Below, piece after piece: positions 1 through 8,280 of a DNA stretch of 64,000 bases. The stretch spans positions 5,394,001 to 5,458,000 of the forward strand of contig NZ_JADBEF010000001.1 of the NCBI RefSeq assembly GCF_014873535.1, given 5' to 3'. The stretch comes from Nonomuraea africana (GTDB lineage: Bacteria; Actinomycetota; Actinomycetes; Streptosporangiales; Streptosporangiaceae). Every line of letters begins with the position of its first letter. Positions within the stretch are counted from its first letter, which is position 1. The position numbers and the translations under genes were made by a program. Under the pieces are notes generated by a model. That model was given only the letters and a program-made list of their open reading frames with translations, was not told the DNA's origin and made no database searches.

Positions 1-100
1 GACCACCCACGATCACCTGCAAAGGCACCACGGTCACACCGGAGGGAACGGAAGGCAGATAAGCCGTGGAATCGGTGACGATCGCGACCGAAGGTGACAT
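1..100 (-). CDS. DegV family protein (partial, N-terminal 33 residues)
   Basis: The minus strand from the ATG at 98-100 reads MSPSVAIVTDSTAYLPS and continues VTVVPLQVIVGG to the window edge. The VTDST motif followed by a strand ending VPLQV is the N-terminal signature of DegV/EDD-fold fatty-acid-binding proteins, which present acyl groups to fatty acid kinase systems. Only the first 33 codons are present, so ligand residues cannot be checked. The gene lies 14 bases downstream of hutI on the same strand, so read-through from hutI is likely, although no metabolic link is evident. The GGGG directly before the start is a tight ribosome binding site. Confidence 0.7.
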   Translation of the reverse strand, partial: MSPSVAIVTDSTAYLPSVPSGVTVVPLQVIVGG

Positions 101-114
101 GACCCCGAGACTAG

Positions 115-1323
115 CTACTGGACCGGGATTCCGCCCCGCCAGACCCTGCGCGGCTTCAACCCGAAGGACCAGGCGAAGGCGCCCTCGTGGTCGGCGTCCC
201 ACTGGACGATGTCGGCCAGCCGTCCCGGAGCGAGCACGCCGCGGTCGGGCGCGCCCAGCACGGTGGCGCCGCCCAGCGTGGCGGCCCGCAGCGCGTCGCC
301 CACGCTCATTCCGAACGCCGCCACCGCCAGGCTGATGACCAGCGACATCGAGGTGATGCCGCAGTGGCCGGGGTTGTGGTCGCTGCCTAGGGCGATCGTG
401 ACGCCCTGCGAGATCATGCGGCGGACCGGCGGAAGGCTGCCGCGCTGCATCGCGGTGGCGGGGCAGAGCACGGCCGGCACGCCGTAGCGGGAGAGAACCG
501 AGATGTCCTCGTCGGAGGTGTGGTGGAGCAGGTCGGCCGAGGCGCAACCGAGCTCGGCGGCCAGCTGGACGGCGCCGCGGCGGCTGTAGGCGCCCGCGTG
601 GACGCGCGGCAGCAGGCCGACGTTGCGCCCCGAGGCCAGCACCCAGCGGGACTCCTCGGTGGTGAAGTGGCCCTCGTCGCAGTAGACGTCGACGCTGTCG
701 GCCCCGGCCGCCGCCGCGTCGGCGCACCAGGCGCCCACGGCCTCGACGTAGTCGCGCTGGCGGCCGAAGTACTCGGGAGGAACGACGTGCGCCGCGAGGA
801 ACGTGACGTGCACGCGCGGCATCATCGGCTCCTTCTCCAGCTCGCGCAGCAGTCGCACGTCGGCCAGCTCGCCGTCGCGGGTGAGGTGGTAGCCGGTCTT
901 GGCCTCGACCGTGGTGGTGCCGCTGAGCAGCCAGGAGCGCAGCCGCTCGCGCACGCCGTTGCAGAGGGTCCAGGGGTCGGTGCCGCGGGTCACGGTGACG
1001 GTGGAGCCGATGCCGCCGCCCGCCGCGTTGATCGCCGAGGAGGTGGAGCCGCTGGACCGCATCGCCATCTCGGCGTAGCGGTTGCCCGCGTAGACGGGGT
1101 GGGTGTGCGCGTCGATGAGGCCGGGGGTGACGAGCGCGCCGCTGAGGTTCTCGACCTGGTCGACGTCGACGATGTCGTCGACGACACCGGGGACGCTCTG
1201 CGGGAGGTCGGCCGCCCGCCCCACCCAGGCGATGCGGTCGTTGTGCACGAGGAGGGCCGCGTTGCTGATGACATCGTTTCCGGTCCACATGCGGCCGATG
1301 TTGGTGAGCAGCCGAACAGTCAT
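115..1323 (-). CDS. hutI: Imidazolonepropionase
   Basis: Cytosolic amidohydrolase of histidine degradation that hydrolyses 4-imidazolone-5-propanoate to N-formimino-L-glutamate. The protein is 402 residues from the ATG at 1321-1323, close to the family length. The metal-binding DAHTHPVYAG motif is near residue 75 and the C-terminal ALGSDHNPGHC motif is present. An in-frame GTG lies 15 bases further upstream, but GGGGTGG sits 5 bases before the ATG, so the ATG is preferred. No other hut gene is adjacent in the window. The next gene downstream is the DegV-family gene. The family assignment is secure. Confidence 0.95.
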   Translation of the reverse strand: MTVRLLTNIGRMWTGNDVISNAALLVHNDRIAWVGRAADLPQSVPGVVDDIVDVDQVENLSGALVTPGLIDAHTHPVYAGNRYAEMAMRSSGSTSSAINAAGGGIGSTVTVTRGTDPWTLCNGVRERLRSWLLSGTTTVEAKTGYHLTRDGELADVRLLRELEKEPMMPRVHVTFLAAHVVPPEYFGRQRDYVEAVGAWCADAAAAGADSVDVYCDEGHFTTEESRWVLASGRNVGLLPRVHAGAYSRRGAVQLAAELGCASADLLHHTSDEDISVLSRYGVPAVLCPATAMQRGSLPPVRRMISQGVTIALGSDHNPGHCGITSMSLVISLAVAAFGMSVGDALRAATLGGATVLGAPDRGVLAPGRLADIVQWDADHEGAFAWSFGLKPRRVWRGGIPVQ

Positions 1324-1720
1324 CGCACCACCCCGCACGCAGGCAGCGGCAAGCGGACGGCGGCTACCGCGCCCACTGAGCCCGCTCCTGGTCCGGCCGA
1401 CATCGGGGGTCTCCTGCTCTCATCCGCATTGATCCTGCGGTGACCGATCGCCGGGCTCATGATCCGGCGATTTCAGTTCAGTTACGTTATTTCACAGGTC
1501 GGCTCGCTGTACAGGGTTATCCGGAAGAAAGCCCTCGCATCAGAACGACTCATGCGTCTCTTGAGGCAGCTCAGCCTCGCATTTCCGCTCTGGCCCCCGC
1601 ATGCGGCATCACTCGCAGCAGCCATCTCGATACCCGCGCCATTAGTGTCGTAAGGCTTGCCTTATCGTAGCAATCCCAGCGGGGAACGACCACTGTCGTG
1701 TTCATCCCCTAACGCGAAGA
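1324..1720. other. Intergenic region between hutI and hflX
   Basis: About 400 bases with no convincing gene. It must hold the hutI promoter. It is less GC-rich than its surroundings in the 1460-1670 part. Short reading frames here, such as 1440-1670 on the plus strand, have no recognisable product and no good ribosome binding site. The only conspicuous element is the palindrome at 1651-1664. Confidence 0.5.
1651..1664. promoter_or_regulatory. Perfect palindrome resembling half of an iron box
   Basis: TAAGGC-TT-GCCTTA is a perfect 6-bp inverted repeat with a 2-base centre. The core TAAGGCTTnCCT matches the right half of the IdeR/DmdR iron box (consensus TTAGGTTAGGCTAACCTAA and its variants), but the left half does not fit. 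It lies about 330 bases upstream of hutI and about 100 bases downstream of hflX. No iron gene adjoins it, so the role is uncertain. Confidence 0.3.
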
Positions 1721-1748
1721 ACGGCCCGCGCCACATGGCGCGAGCCGT
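1721..1748 (-). terminator. Hairpin terminator after hflX
   Basis: An inverted repeat with 12-base arms (1721-1732 and 1737-1748, one mismatch) and a 4-base loop lies 15 bases after the hflX stop. On the minus strand it is followed by a weak TCTTCGCGTT tract. This is typical of actinobacterial terminators, which often lack a strong U-tract. Confidence 0.65.
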
Positions 1749-1763
1749 ACTTTCGATCGGATA

Positions 1764-3170
1764 TCAGCCGACGCGCTCGACGGGCTTGCCCACCCGCTCC
1801 AGCTCGTGGAAGAGGCTGGGCAGCACGCGGGCGTGCAGCACCGTGCCGTCGCCGACGTGCTCGAGCGAGATCACCTCGCCCTCCTTGTGGGCGCGCGAGA
1901 TCAGGTCACCCCTGTCGTACGGCACCAGCATGAGCACCTCGTGGTCGAGCCTGGGCAGCTCGCGCTCGACGAGCGCCATCAGCTCGTCGATCCCCGCGCC
2001 CGTGCGCGCCGAGACCACGACGCTGTTGCGCTCGCGCCTGGCGATCCTGTCGAGGACCTCCTGGCCGGCCGCGTCGGCCTTGTTGATCACCACGATCTCG
2101 GGCACGTCGAGCGCGCCCTCGATGTCGGCGAACACCTCGCGGACCGCCGTAAGCTGGCCCTCGGGGTCGGGGTGGGAGCCGTCGACCACGTGCAGGATCA
2201 GGTCGGCGTCGGCCACCTCCTCCAGCGTGGAGCGGAACGCCTCGACCAGCTGGGTCGGCAGGTGCCTGACGAAACCGACGGTGTCGGCGATCGTGAAGAG
2301 CCTGCCCTCGGGCGTACGCGCCTTGCGCACGGTCGGGTCGAGGGTGGCGAACAGCGCGTCCTCGACCAGCACGCCCGCACCCGTGATGCGGTTGAGCAGC
2401 GAGGACTTGCCCGCGTTCGTGTAACCGGCGATCGCGACCGCGGGGACCTCACGGCCCTGGCGGTGCGCCCGCATGGTCTCACGCGAGGTGGACATACCGG
2501 AGATCTGCCTGCGGAGCTTGGCCATGCGCTCGCGGATGCGGCGCCGGTCCAGCTCGATCTTGGTCTCACCGGGACCGCGACCACCGATGCCCACGCCGCC
2601 GGCGGCGCGGCCACCGACCTGCCTGGACAGGTTGCCACCCCAGCCGCGCAGGCGCGGCAGCAGGTACTGCAGCTGCGCCAGCTCGACCTGGGCCTTGCCC
2701 TCGCGGCTCTTGGCGTGCTGGGCGAAGATGTCGAGGATCAGCGCCGTACGGTCAATGACCTTGACCTTGATGATCTCCTCGAGCTGCCGCAGCTGTCCGG
2801 GGCTCAGCTCTCCGTCGCAGATCACGGTGTCGGCGCCGGTCGACTCGACCACGTCACGCAGCTCGAGCGCCTTGCCCGAACCGATGTACGTGCCGGGGTC
2901 GGGCTTCTGCCGCCGCTGGATCAGGCCGTCGAGCACCTGGGAGCCGGCCGTTTCGGCCAGCAGCTTGAGTTCTAGAAGGGAATTGTCGGCGTCGTCGGCC
3001 GTGCCGGAGGTCCAGACGCCGACCAGGACGACCCGCTCCAGCCTCAGCTGGCGGTATTCGACCTCGGTGACATCCTGGAGCTCGGTGGAGAGCCCAGCCA
3101 CGCGCCGGAGCGCCTGGCGCTCTTCAAGGTCGAACTCGCCTACTTCGAAGTCGTTGTGCATTCGTGTCAT
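1764..3170 (-). CDS. hflX: GTPase HflX
   Basis: Ribosome-associated GTPase that binds the 50S subunit and splits stalled or heat-damaged 70S ribosomes. The protein is 468 residues from the ATG at 3168-3170. It has the HflX N-terminal domain with the SGQVGGRAAGG-like glycine-rich linker (here LSRQVGGRAAGGVG), then a coiled linker, then the G domain with G1 GYTNAGKSS, G2 ATLDPT, G3 DTVGFV and G4 NKAD. A second ATG at 3161 has AGAG 9 bases upstream and may be the true start; a GTG at 3230 is less likely. It belongs to the conserved miaB-miaA-dapF-hflX segment but here stands apart from dapF. Confidence 0.93.
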   Translation of the reverse strand: MTRMHNDFEVGEFDLEERQALRRVAGLSTELQDVTEVEYRQLRLERVVLVGVWTSGTADDADNSLLELKLLAETAGSQVLDGLIQRRQKPDPGTYIGSGKALELRDVVESTGADTVICDGELSPGQLRQLEEIIKVKVIDRTALILDIFAQHAKSREGKAQVELAQLQYLLPRLRGWGGNLSRQVGGRAAGGVGIGGRGPGETKIELDRRRIRERMAKLRRQISGMSTSRETMRAHRQGREVPAVAIAGYTNAGKSSLLNRITGAGVLVEDALFATLDPTVRKARTPEGRLFTIADTVGFVRHLPTQLVEAFRSTLEEVADADLILHVVDGSHPDPEGQLTAVREVFADIEGALDVPEIVVINKADAAGQEVLDRIARRERNSVVVSARTGAGIDELMALVERELPRLDHEVLMLVPYDRGDLISRAHKEGEVISLEHVGDGTVLHARVLPSLFHELERVGKPVERVG

Positions 3171-3234
3171 CTCTAATGGGGAACGTCTGGACGTACCAGA
3201 ATCATCCCCGAACGGCGCCCGTCCAGTCACCTGG

Positions 3235-3933
3235 TTAAAGAGGCAGTACCTTCACATCGCCCGCGCCCGACGAAATCGAGACCTTTCGCGGCGCGGCCGC
3301 GTCGTCGGTGACCTTCACGTCCGCGCTGCCCGCGCCGGTGTCGGTGGTGACGTCGTAGGCGCCCTGCGGGAGGTAGAGGGTCGCGGTGCCCGCGCCGGTC
3401 TCGAGTTCGACGCTGTCGGGCGCGCTCGCGTACTTCAGCTTGATGTCGCCCGCGCCCGTCTCGACGAACAGGCGCTTGCCCGTCAGCCCGTTGGCGTCGA
3501 TGTCGCCGGCTCCCGTGGTGACGTCGAGGTCGCCTGCCAGCGAGCGCAGCGTGATGTCGCCCGCGCCGCTGTCGGTCTTCACCCGCATGCCCTTCGGCAC
3601 CTCGATGGTGTAGTCGACGTAGCAGGAGGCGTTCCAGGTCCTCTTGCAGTCGTAGGAGAGCTCGAGGGTGTCGCCCTTCACCTCGTGCCGCACCTGCGGC
3701 TGGTCGCTGCGCCAGTGCATGTTCTCGGTGACCTTGATGCCGGTCCGGTCGGACCCGGTCACCACGATGGCGCCCCCTTCGCCCTTGACGCTCAGCCGGA
3801 CGACATCGTCCTTCACCTCGTAGGAGGCGGTCTTCTTCTCCGTGGGCCCGCCGATGCCCGCCAGTCCGCACCCTGTCAGCAACGTCACGGAGGCCAGGAG
3901 TCCGCCTACGGCGATCACGCCCTTCTTCTTCAT
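3235..3933 (-). CDS. DUF4097-family surface lipoprotein
   Basis: Predicted lipoprotein of 232 residues. A charged MKKKG start, a hydrophobic stretch and the lipobox LLTGC (Cys near residue 21) direct it to the outer face of the membrane. The mature part is beta-rich with repeated (S/T)GAG(D/T/S) motifs about every 20-25 residues, six copies in all, which is the signature of the DUF4097 beta-helix-like fold. The ATG at 3931-3933 is chosen because GGGAGGA precedes it. The biochemical role of the family is not established. It is divergent from the malate synthase gene, so its promoter lies in the same roughly 130-base region as the two boxes at 4020-4055. Confidence 0.85.
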   Translation of the reverse strand: MKKKGVIAVGGLLASVTLLTGCGLAGIGGPTEKKTASYEVKDDVVRLSVKGEGGAIVVTGSDRTGIKVTENMHWRSDQPQVRHEVKGDTLELSYDCKRTWNASCYVDYTIEVPKGMRVKTDSGAGDITLRSLAGDLDVTTGAGDIDANGLTGKRLFVETGAGDIKLKYASAPDSVELETGAGTATLYLPQGAYDVTTDTGAGSADVKVTDDAAAPRKVSISSGAGDVKVLPL

Positions 3934-4019
3934 GCCGCCGATCCTCCCGCCGGGACGGCCGAGCGGCATCGGGGATCACCCCTACCTTGTCCCGGACCGA
4001 CCCCGTGAAGTAGCGTCAC

Positions 4020-4055
4020 TTCCATAATTCAGAAGTATTTTTCCATTATGCGGAA
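4020..4055. promoter_or_regulatory. Two tandem 15-bp operator-like boxes before malate synthase
   Basis: TTCCATAATTCAGAA (4020-4034) and TTCCATTATGCGGAA (4041-4055) share the form TTCC-N7-(G/A)GAA. They start exactly 21 bases apart, two helical turns, so they lie on the same DNA face. The second box ends where the malate synthase ribosome binding site begins, so binding would block transcription or initiation. This layout suits an IclR-type repressor of glyoxylate metabolism. An IclR gene lies at 9599-10348. Confidence 0.6.
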
Positions 4056-4065
4056 AGAGGCTCCG

Positions 4066-5643
4066 ATGGAGATCACCGGCCCGATGCTCGACCGGTTCGA
4101 GGAGATCCTCACGCCGGAGGCGCTGGCCTTCGTGGCGGAACTCCACAGGAAGTTCGACGCCAGGCGGCTGGAGCTGCTGGAAGCCCGGCAGGTCAGGCAG
4201 GCCGAGCTGTCGGCGGGCGGCACGCTCGACTTCCTCCCCGAGACCAAGGCGGTCCGTGAGGGCGACTGGCGGGTCGCGGCGCCCGCGCCCGGTCTGGAGG
4301 ACCGCAGGGTCGAGATCACCGGGCCCGTGGACCGCAAGATGACCATCAACGCGCTCAACTCCGGAGCCAAGGTGTGGCTGGCCGACTTCGAGGACGCCAA
4401 CTCCCCGCTCTGGGAGAACTGCGTCAGCGGCCAGCTCAACCTGCGCGCCGCGCTCGACCGCGCGATCGACTTCGAGGCCGGCGGCAAGAGCTACGCGTTG
4501 AAGCCCGACGCCGAGCTGGCCACCATCGTGGTCAGGCCGCGCGGCTGGCACCTGAACGAGAAGCACGCGCTGGTCGACGGGCAGCAGGTCTCGGCCTCGC
4601 TGTTCGACTTCGGCCTCTACTTCTTCCACTGCGCGGCCCGGCAGATCGCCAAGGGCAAGGGCCCGTACTTCTACCTGCCGAAGATGGAGTCGCACCTGGA
4701 GGCCCGCCTCTGGAACGACGTCTTCGTGCACGCCCAGGAGGCGCTCGGCATCGACCACGGCACGATCAGGGCGACCGTCCTGATCGAGACCTACCCCGCG
4801 GCCTTCGAGATGGAGGAGATCCTCTACGAGCTGCGCGACCACTCCGCGGGGCTGAACGCCGGACGCTGGGACTACCTCTTCAGCGTCATCAAGAAGTTCC
4901 GCACGCGGGGCAGGGAGTTCCTGCTTCCCGAGCGCAACGCGGTGACGATGACGGCTCCCTTCATGCGCGCCTACACCGAGCTGCTCGTGCGCAGCTGCCA
5001 CAAGCGCGGCGCCCACGCGATCGGCGGCATGGCCGCCTTCATCCCCTCGCGCAGGGACCCCGAGGTCAACGCGGTGGCGCTGGAGAAGGTGCGCGCGGAC
5101 AAGACCCGCGAGTCCGGCGACGGCTTCGACGGCTCCTGGGTCGCCCACCCCGACCTGGTGCCGATCTGCCGCGAGGTCTTCGACTCGGTCCTCGGCGAGC
5201 GCCCCAACCAGCTCGACCGGCTGCGCGAGGACGTCGAGGTCTCGGCCGCCGACCTGCTCAACGTCTCCGCCACTCCTGGCGACATCACCGAGAACGGCCT
5301 GCGCAACAACGTCGACGTCGCCCTGCGCTACCTGGCCGCCTGGATGGGCGGGCTCGGCGCGGTCGCCATCCACAACCTCATGGAGGACGCGGCCACCGCC
5401 GAGATCTCCCGCTCCCAGATCTGGCAGTGGATCCACAACGGCATCGAGCTCGCCGACACCGGCGCCCTGGTGACCAAGGAACTGGTCGAGCAGATCATCG
5501 CGGACGAAATGGCCAAGATCGCCGAGGAGCCCGGCTACGACGCGGCCCGGTACGGCCAGGCCGAGGCGCTGTTCAAGGAGGTCGCCCTCGACGACGACTT
5601 CGCCGAATTCCTCACCCTGCCCGCATACGCCCGTATGCCGTAG
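4066..5643 (+). CDS. aceB: Malate synthase A
   Basis: Condenses glyoxylate with acetyl-CoA to malate, the anabolic exit for glyoxylate. The protein is 525 residues, the length of the A-type enzyme. It shows the malate synthase A signature around KMESHLEARLWNDV, the RATVLIETYPAAFEMEEILYEL segment split around the catalytic region, and the C-terminal lid with SRSQIWQW. The ATG at 4066 is preferred over one at 4048 because GAAAGAGG precedes it at proper spacing and because the upstream ATG lies inside the second operator-like box. It is followed 27 bases later by glcD, so glycolate oxidation to glyoxylate and glyoxylate assimilation appear to be encoded together. No isocitrate lyase gene is visible here. 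Confidence 0.95.
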   Translation: MEITGPMLDRFEEILTPEALAFVAELHRKFDARRLELLEARQVRQAELSAGGTLDFLPETKAVREGDWRVAAPAPGLEDRRVEITGPVDRKMTINALNSGAKVWLADFEDANSPLWENCVSGQLNLRAALDRAIDFEAGGKSYALKPDAELATIVVRPRGWHLNEKHALVDGQQVSASLFDFGLYFFHCAARQIAKGKGPYFYLPKMESHLEARLWNDVFVHAQEALGIDHGTIRATVLIETYPAAFEMEEILYELRDHSAGLNAGRWDYLFSVIKKFRTRGREFLLPERNAVTMTAPFMRAYTELLVRSCHKRGAHAIGGMAAFIPSRRDPEVNAVALEKVRADKTRESGDGFDGSWVAHPDLVPICREVFDSVLGERPNQLDRLREDVEVSAADLLNVSATPGDITENGLRNNVDVALRYLAAWMGGLGAVAIHNLMEDAATAEISRSQIWQWIHNGIELADTGALVTKELVEQIIADEMAKIAEEPGYDAARYGQAEALFKEVALDDDFAEFLTLPAYARMP

Positions 5644-5670
5644 TCTGCGAGTTTTCGAGGAGGTGGCGCG

Positions 5671-7110
5671 GTGCTGGCGGAGCTGATCGGCAGGCTCGGT
5701 GAGGTGCTGGAGCCTGGGGCGATCATCACCGATCCCGTACGGCTGCGCACCTACGAGTGCGACGGCCTCACCTACCACCGCGCCATGCCCGGCGTCGCCG
5801 TCCTGCCGGACACCGCCGAGCAGGTCGCGGGGGTGGTCAGGCTCTGCAACGAGTACGGCGTGCCGTTCGTGGCCAGGGGCTCGGGCACCGGTCTCTCCGG
5901 TGGCGCGCTCCCCCGCACCGACGGCGTGCTGATCGTGACCTCCAGGATGCGCGCGATCGTGGAGATCGACCTGCCGAACCGCAGGGCGGTCGTCGAGCCG
6001 GGCGTGACGAACCTGGCGATCACCGAGGCGGTCCGCGACCAGGGCTACTACTACGCGCCCGACCCCTCCAGCCAGCAGGTCTGCTCGATCGGCGGCAACG
6101 TGGCGGAGAACTCCGGCGGCGCGCACTGCCTGAAGTACGGCTTCACCGTCAACCACGTCGAGGCCTGCGAGATCGTCACCCCCGACGGCGACATCGTCAC
6201 CCTCGACCGCACCGATCCCGGCTACGACCTGCTCGGCGCCTTCATCGGCGCCGAGGGGACCCTCGGCATCACCACCAAGGTCACCGTACGGCTCAGCCGT
6301 ACGCCCGAGGCCGTGACCACGGTGCTGGCCGCCTTCGACAGCATCGAGCAGGGCGGCGAGGCGGTGTCGGCGATCATCGCCGCGGGCATCCTGCCTGCCG
6401 CGATCGAGATGATGGACGCGCTCGCCATCGCGGCCGCCGAGGCGGCCGTGGCCTGCCGCTACCCGGAGAACGCGGGCGCCGTGCTGATCGTCGAGCTCGA
6501 CGGGCCGCTGGCCGAGGTCGAGAGGCAGTTCGCGCTGCTGACGCAGATCTGCGCGAAGGCTTTCGAACTGCGGGTGGCCGACGACGCCGCCGAGCGGGCG
6601 GCGATCTGGAAGGGCCGCAAGTCGGCCTTCGCGGCGGTCGGGCGCATCAGCCCCGCCTACATCGTGCAGGACGGCGTGGTGCCGCGCACCTCGCTCCCTC
6701 AGGTGCTGGCGGGGATCGACGCCCTGTCCCGCGAGCACGGCATCAGGGTCGCGAACGTCTTCCACGCCGGTGACGGGAACCTGCACCCGCTGGTGCTCTT
6801 CGACGACACCGAGCCGGGCGCGGGCGAGCGGGCCGAGATCGTCTCGGGCCGGATCCTCGACCTGTGCATCGAGCACGGCGGTTCGATCACCGGCGAGCAC
6901 GGCGTCGGGGTGGACAAGGCCCGCTACATGCCCAGGATGTTCACCGCCGCCGACCTCGACACCATGCAGCTGGTCAGGTGCGCCTTCGATCCTCGCGGGC
7001 TGTCGAACCCCGGCAAGATCTTCCCGACGCCGCGGCTGTGCGGGGAGGTCCCGGGCGTGCGCAAGGGTGTGCATCCGCTGGTCGAGTCGGGAAAGGCGGA
7101 GCAGTTTTGA
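5671..7110 (+). CDS. glcD: Glycolate oxidase, FAD-linked subunit GlcD
   Basis: Catalytic flavoprotein subunit that oxidises glycolate (or lactate-like 2-hydroxy acids) to glyoxylate. The protein is 479 residues. It has an N-terminal VAO-type FAD-binding domain with ARGSGTGLSGGALP and the GGNVAENSGGAHCLKYG motif, and a C-terminal domain with HAGDGNLHPLVLFD and SITGEHGVGVDKARYM, which hold conserved metal and substrate residues. The GTG start has GAGGAGG upstream. It lies 27 bases after malate synthase and overlaps glcE by one base, so the genes are co-transcribed. Confidence 0.93.
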   Translation: MLAELIGRLGEVLEPGAIITDPVRLRTYECDGLTYHRAMPGVAVLPDTAEQVAGVVRLCNEYGVPFVARGSGTGLSGGALPRTDGVLIVTSRMRAIVEIDLPNRRAVVEPGVTNLAITEAVRDQGYYYAPDPSSQQVCSIGGNVAENSGGAHCLKYGFTVNHVEACEIVTPDGDIVTLDRTDPGYDLLGAFIGAEGTLGITTKVTVRLSRTPEAVTTVLAAFDSIEQGGEAVSAIIAAGILPAAIEMMDALAIAAAEAAVACRYPENAGAVLIVELDGPLAEVERQFALLTQICAKAFELRVADDAAERAAIWKGRKSAFAAVGRISPAYIVQDGVVPRTSLPQVLAGIDALSREHGIRVANVFHAGDGNLHPLVLFDDTEPGAGERAEIVSGRILDLCIEHGGSITGEHGVGVDKARYMPRMFTAADLDTMQLVRCAFDPRGLSNPGKIFPTPRLCGEVPGVRKGVHPLVESGKAEQF

Positions 7111-8276
7111 TGCCTTCGGGGGTCACCGTGCGGCAGGCGGGGGCGGACGACGAGGTGGCGGGGGTGCGCCCGACATGGGTGGCGCTGCCCGAGACCACCG
7201 AGGAGGTCGCCGCCGTCCTCTCCGCCGCGGCCGAGCACGACCTCGCGGTCGTCCCGGTCGGCGGGGGCTCCAAGCTGCACTGGGGCCCGCCGCCCGAGCG
7301 GTGTGACGTGCTGCTCGACACCTGCTGCCTCAACCAGGTCCTCGAGCACGCCGAGGGCGATCTGGTGGTGCGCACCCAGGCGGGCGTCACCATGGAGGCG
7401 CTGGCCGACACGCTCGCCGCGCGGGGGCAGGAGCTCGCGCTCGACGTCCAGGTGGAGGGCGCGACCGTCGGCGGCACCCTCGCCACCGCGCTCCCCGGCC
7501 CCCGCTCCTTCCGGTACGGCGGCGCCCGCGACCTGCTCATCGGCATCACGGTGGTCCTCGCCGACGGCACCGTCGCCCGCTCGGGCGGCAAGGTGGTCAA
7601 GAACGTCGCGGGCTACGACCTCGGCAAGCTCTTCACCGGCTCCTACGGCACCCTCGGCGTGATCGCCGAGGCCACCTTCCGGCTGCACCCGCTCGCCTCC
7701 GAGCGCCGCTGGATCCGCGCCCGCCTTCCCGTACGGCCGGCCGTCCTCCTCCAGGCCCTGGCCGCCGCCCAGGCCGAGCCCACCGCCATCGAGATCAACC
7801 AGGCAGGCGACGACGCGCACGCGGAGCTGGCCGTCCTGGTGGAGGGGTCGGCCGCCGAGCCCCGCGCCGAGGCCGTCGCCGCCCTGATGCCGAACGCGAC
7901 GGTCAGCGCCGAGCCGCCCTCGTGGTGGGGCGCGCTTCCCGGCGGCGACGTGCTCATGGAGCTGCGCTTCCCGCCTTCGCAGGGGGAGGCGGCGCTGGAG
8001 GCCGTCCACGGGCTCGGCGCGACGGTCAGGGGCTCGCTGGCCTCCGGCATCCTCTGGCTCGCGCTCTCTCCGTCCGAGGGGCTCTCGGGGATCGTGGCGG
8101 CGCTCCGGTCGCGGCTGGCCGAGGTGGGCGGACGGGTGAGCGTGCTGGCGGCGCCGTACGAGGAGGGCCTCGACAGATGGGGCGAGATCGGCGCACTGCC
8201 GCTGATGCGGCGCGTCAAGGAACGCTTCGACCCCGGGCGCAGGCTGTCTCCCGGCAGGTTCGTGGGAGGGATCTGA
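7110..8276 (+). CDS. glcE: Glycolate oxidase subunit GlcE
   Basis: Second FAD-binding subunit of the GlcDEF complex, 388 residues. It contains a PCMH-type FAD domain with VGGGSKLHWG, VEGATVGGTLATALPGP and the GGKVVKNVAGYDLGKLF segment characteristic of GlcE. The start ATG overlaps the glcD stop (TGATG), which fixes the start and implies translational coupling. It is shorter than GlcD at the C-terminus, as usual. The stop is 4 bases before glcF. Confidence 0.92.
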   Translation: MPSGVTVRQAGADDEVAGVRPTWVALPETTEEVAAVLSAAAEHDLAVVPVGGGSKLHWGPPPERCDVLLDTCCLNQVLEHAEGDLVVRTQAGVTMEALADTLAARGQELALDVQVEGATVGGTLATALPGPRSFRYGGARDLLIGITVVLADGTVARSGGKVVKNVAGYDLGKLFTGSYGTLGVIAEATFRLHPLASERRWIRARLPVRPAVLLQALAAAQAEPTAIEINQAGDDAHAELAVLVEGSAAEPRAEAVAALMPNATVSAEPPSWWGALPGGDVLMELRFPPSQGEAALEAVHGLGATVRGSLASGILWLALSPSEGLSGIVAALRSRLAEVGGRVSVLAAPYEEGLDRWGEIGALPLMRRVKERFDPGRRLSPGRFVGGI

Positions 8277-8280
8277 CGAG

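Noticed and set aside
1440..1670. Possible small gene between hutI and hflX
   Set aside because: No ribosome binding site, no recognisable sequence and no sign of coding bias.
3982..7074. A 1030-codon open frame on the minus strand opposite aceB and glcD
   Set aside because: Antisense shadow of two well-supported enzymes; composition is Arg/Gly/His/Val-rich and has no recognisable motif.
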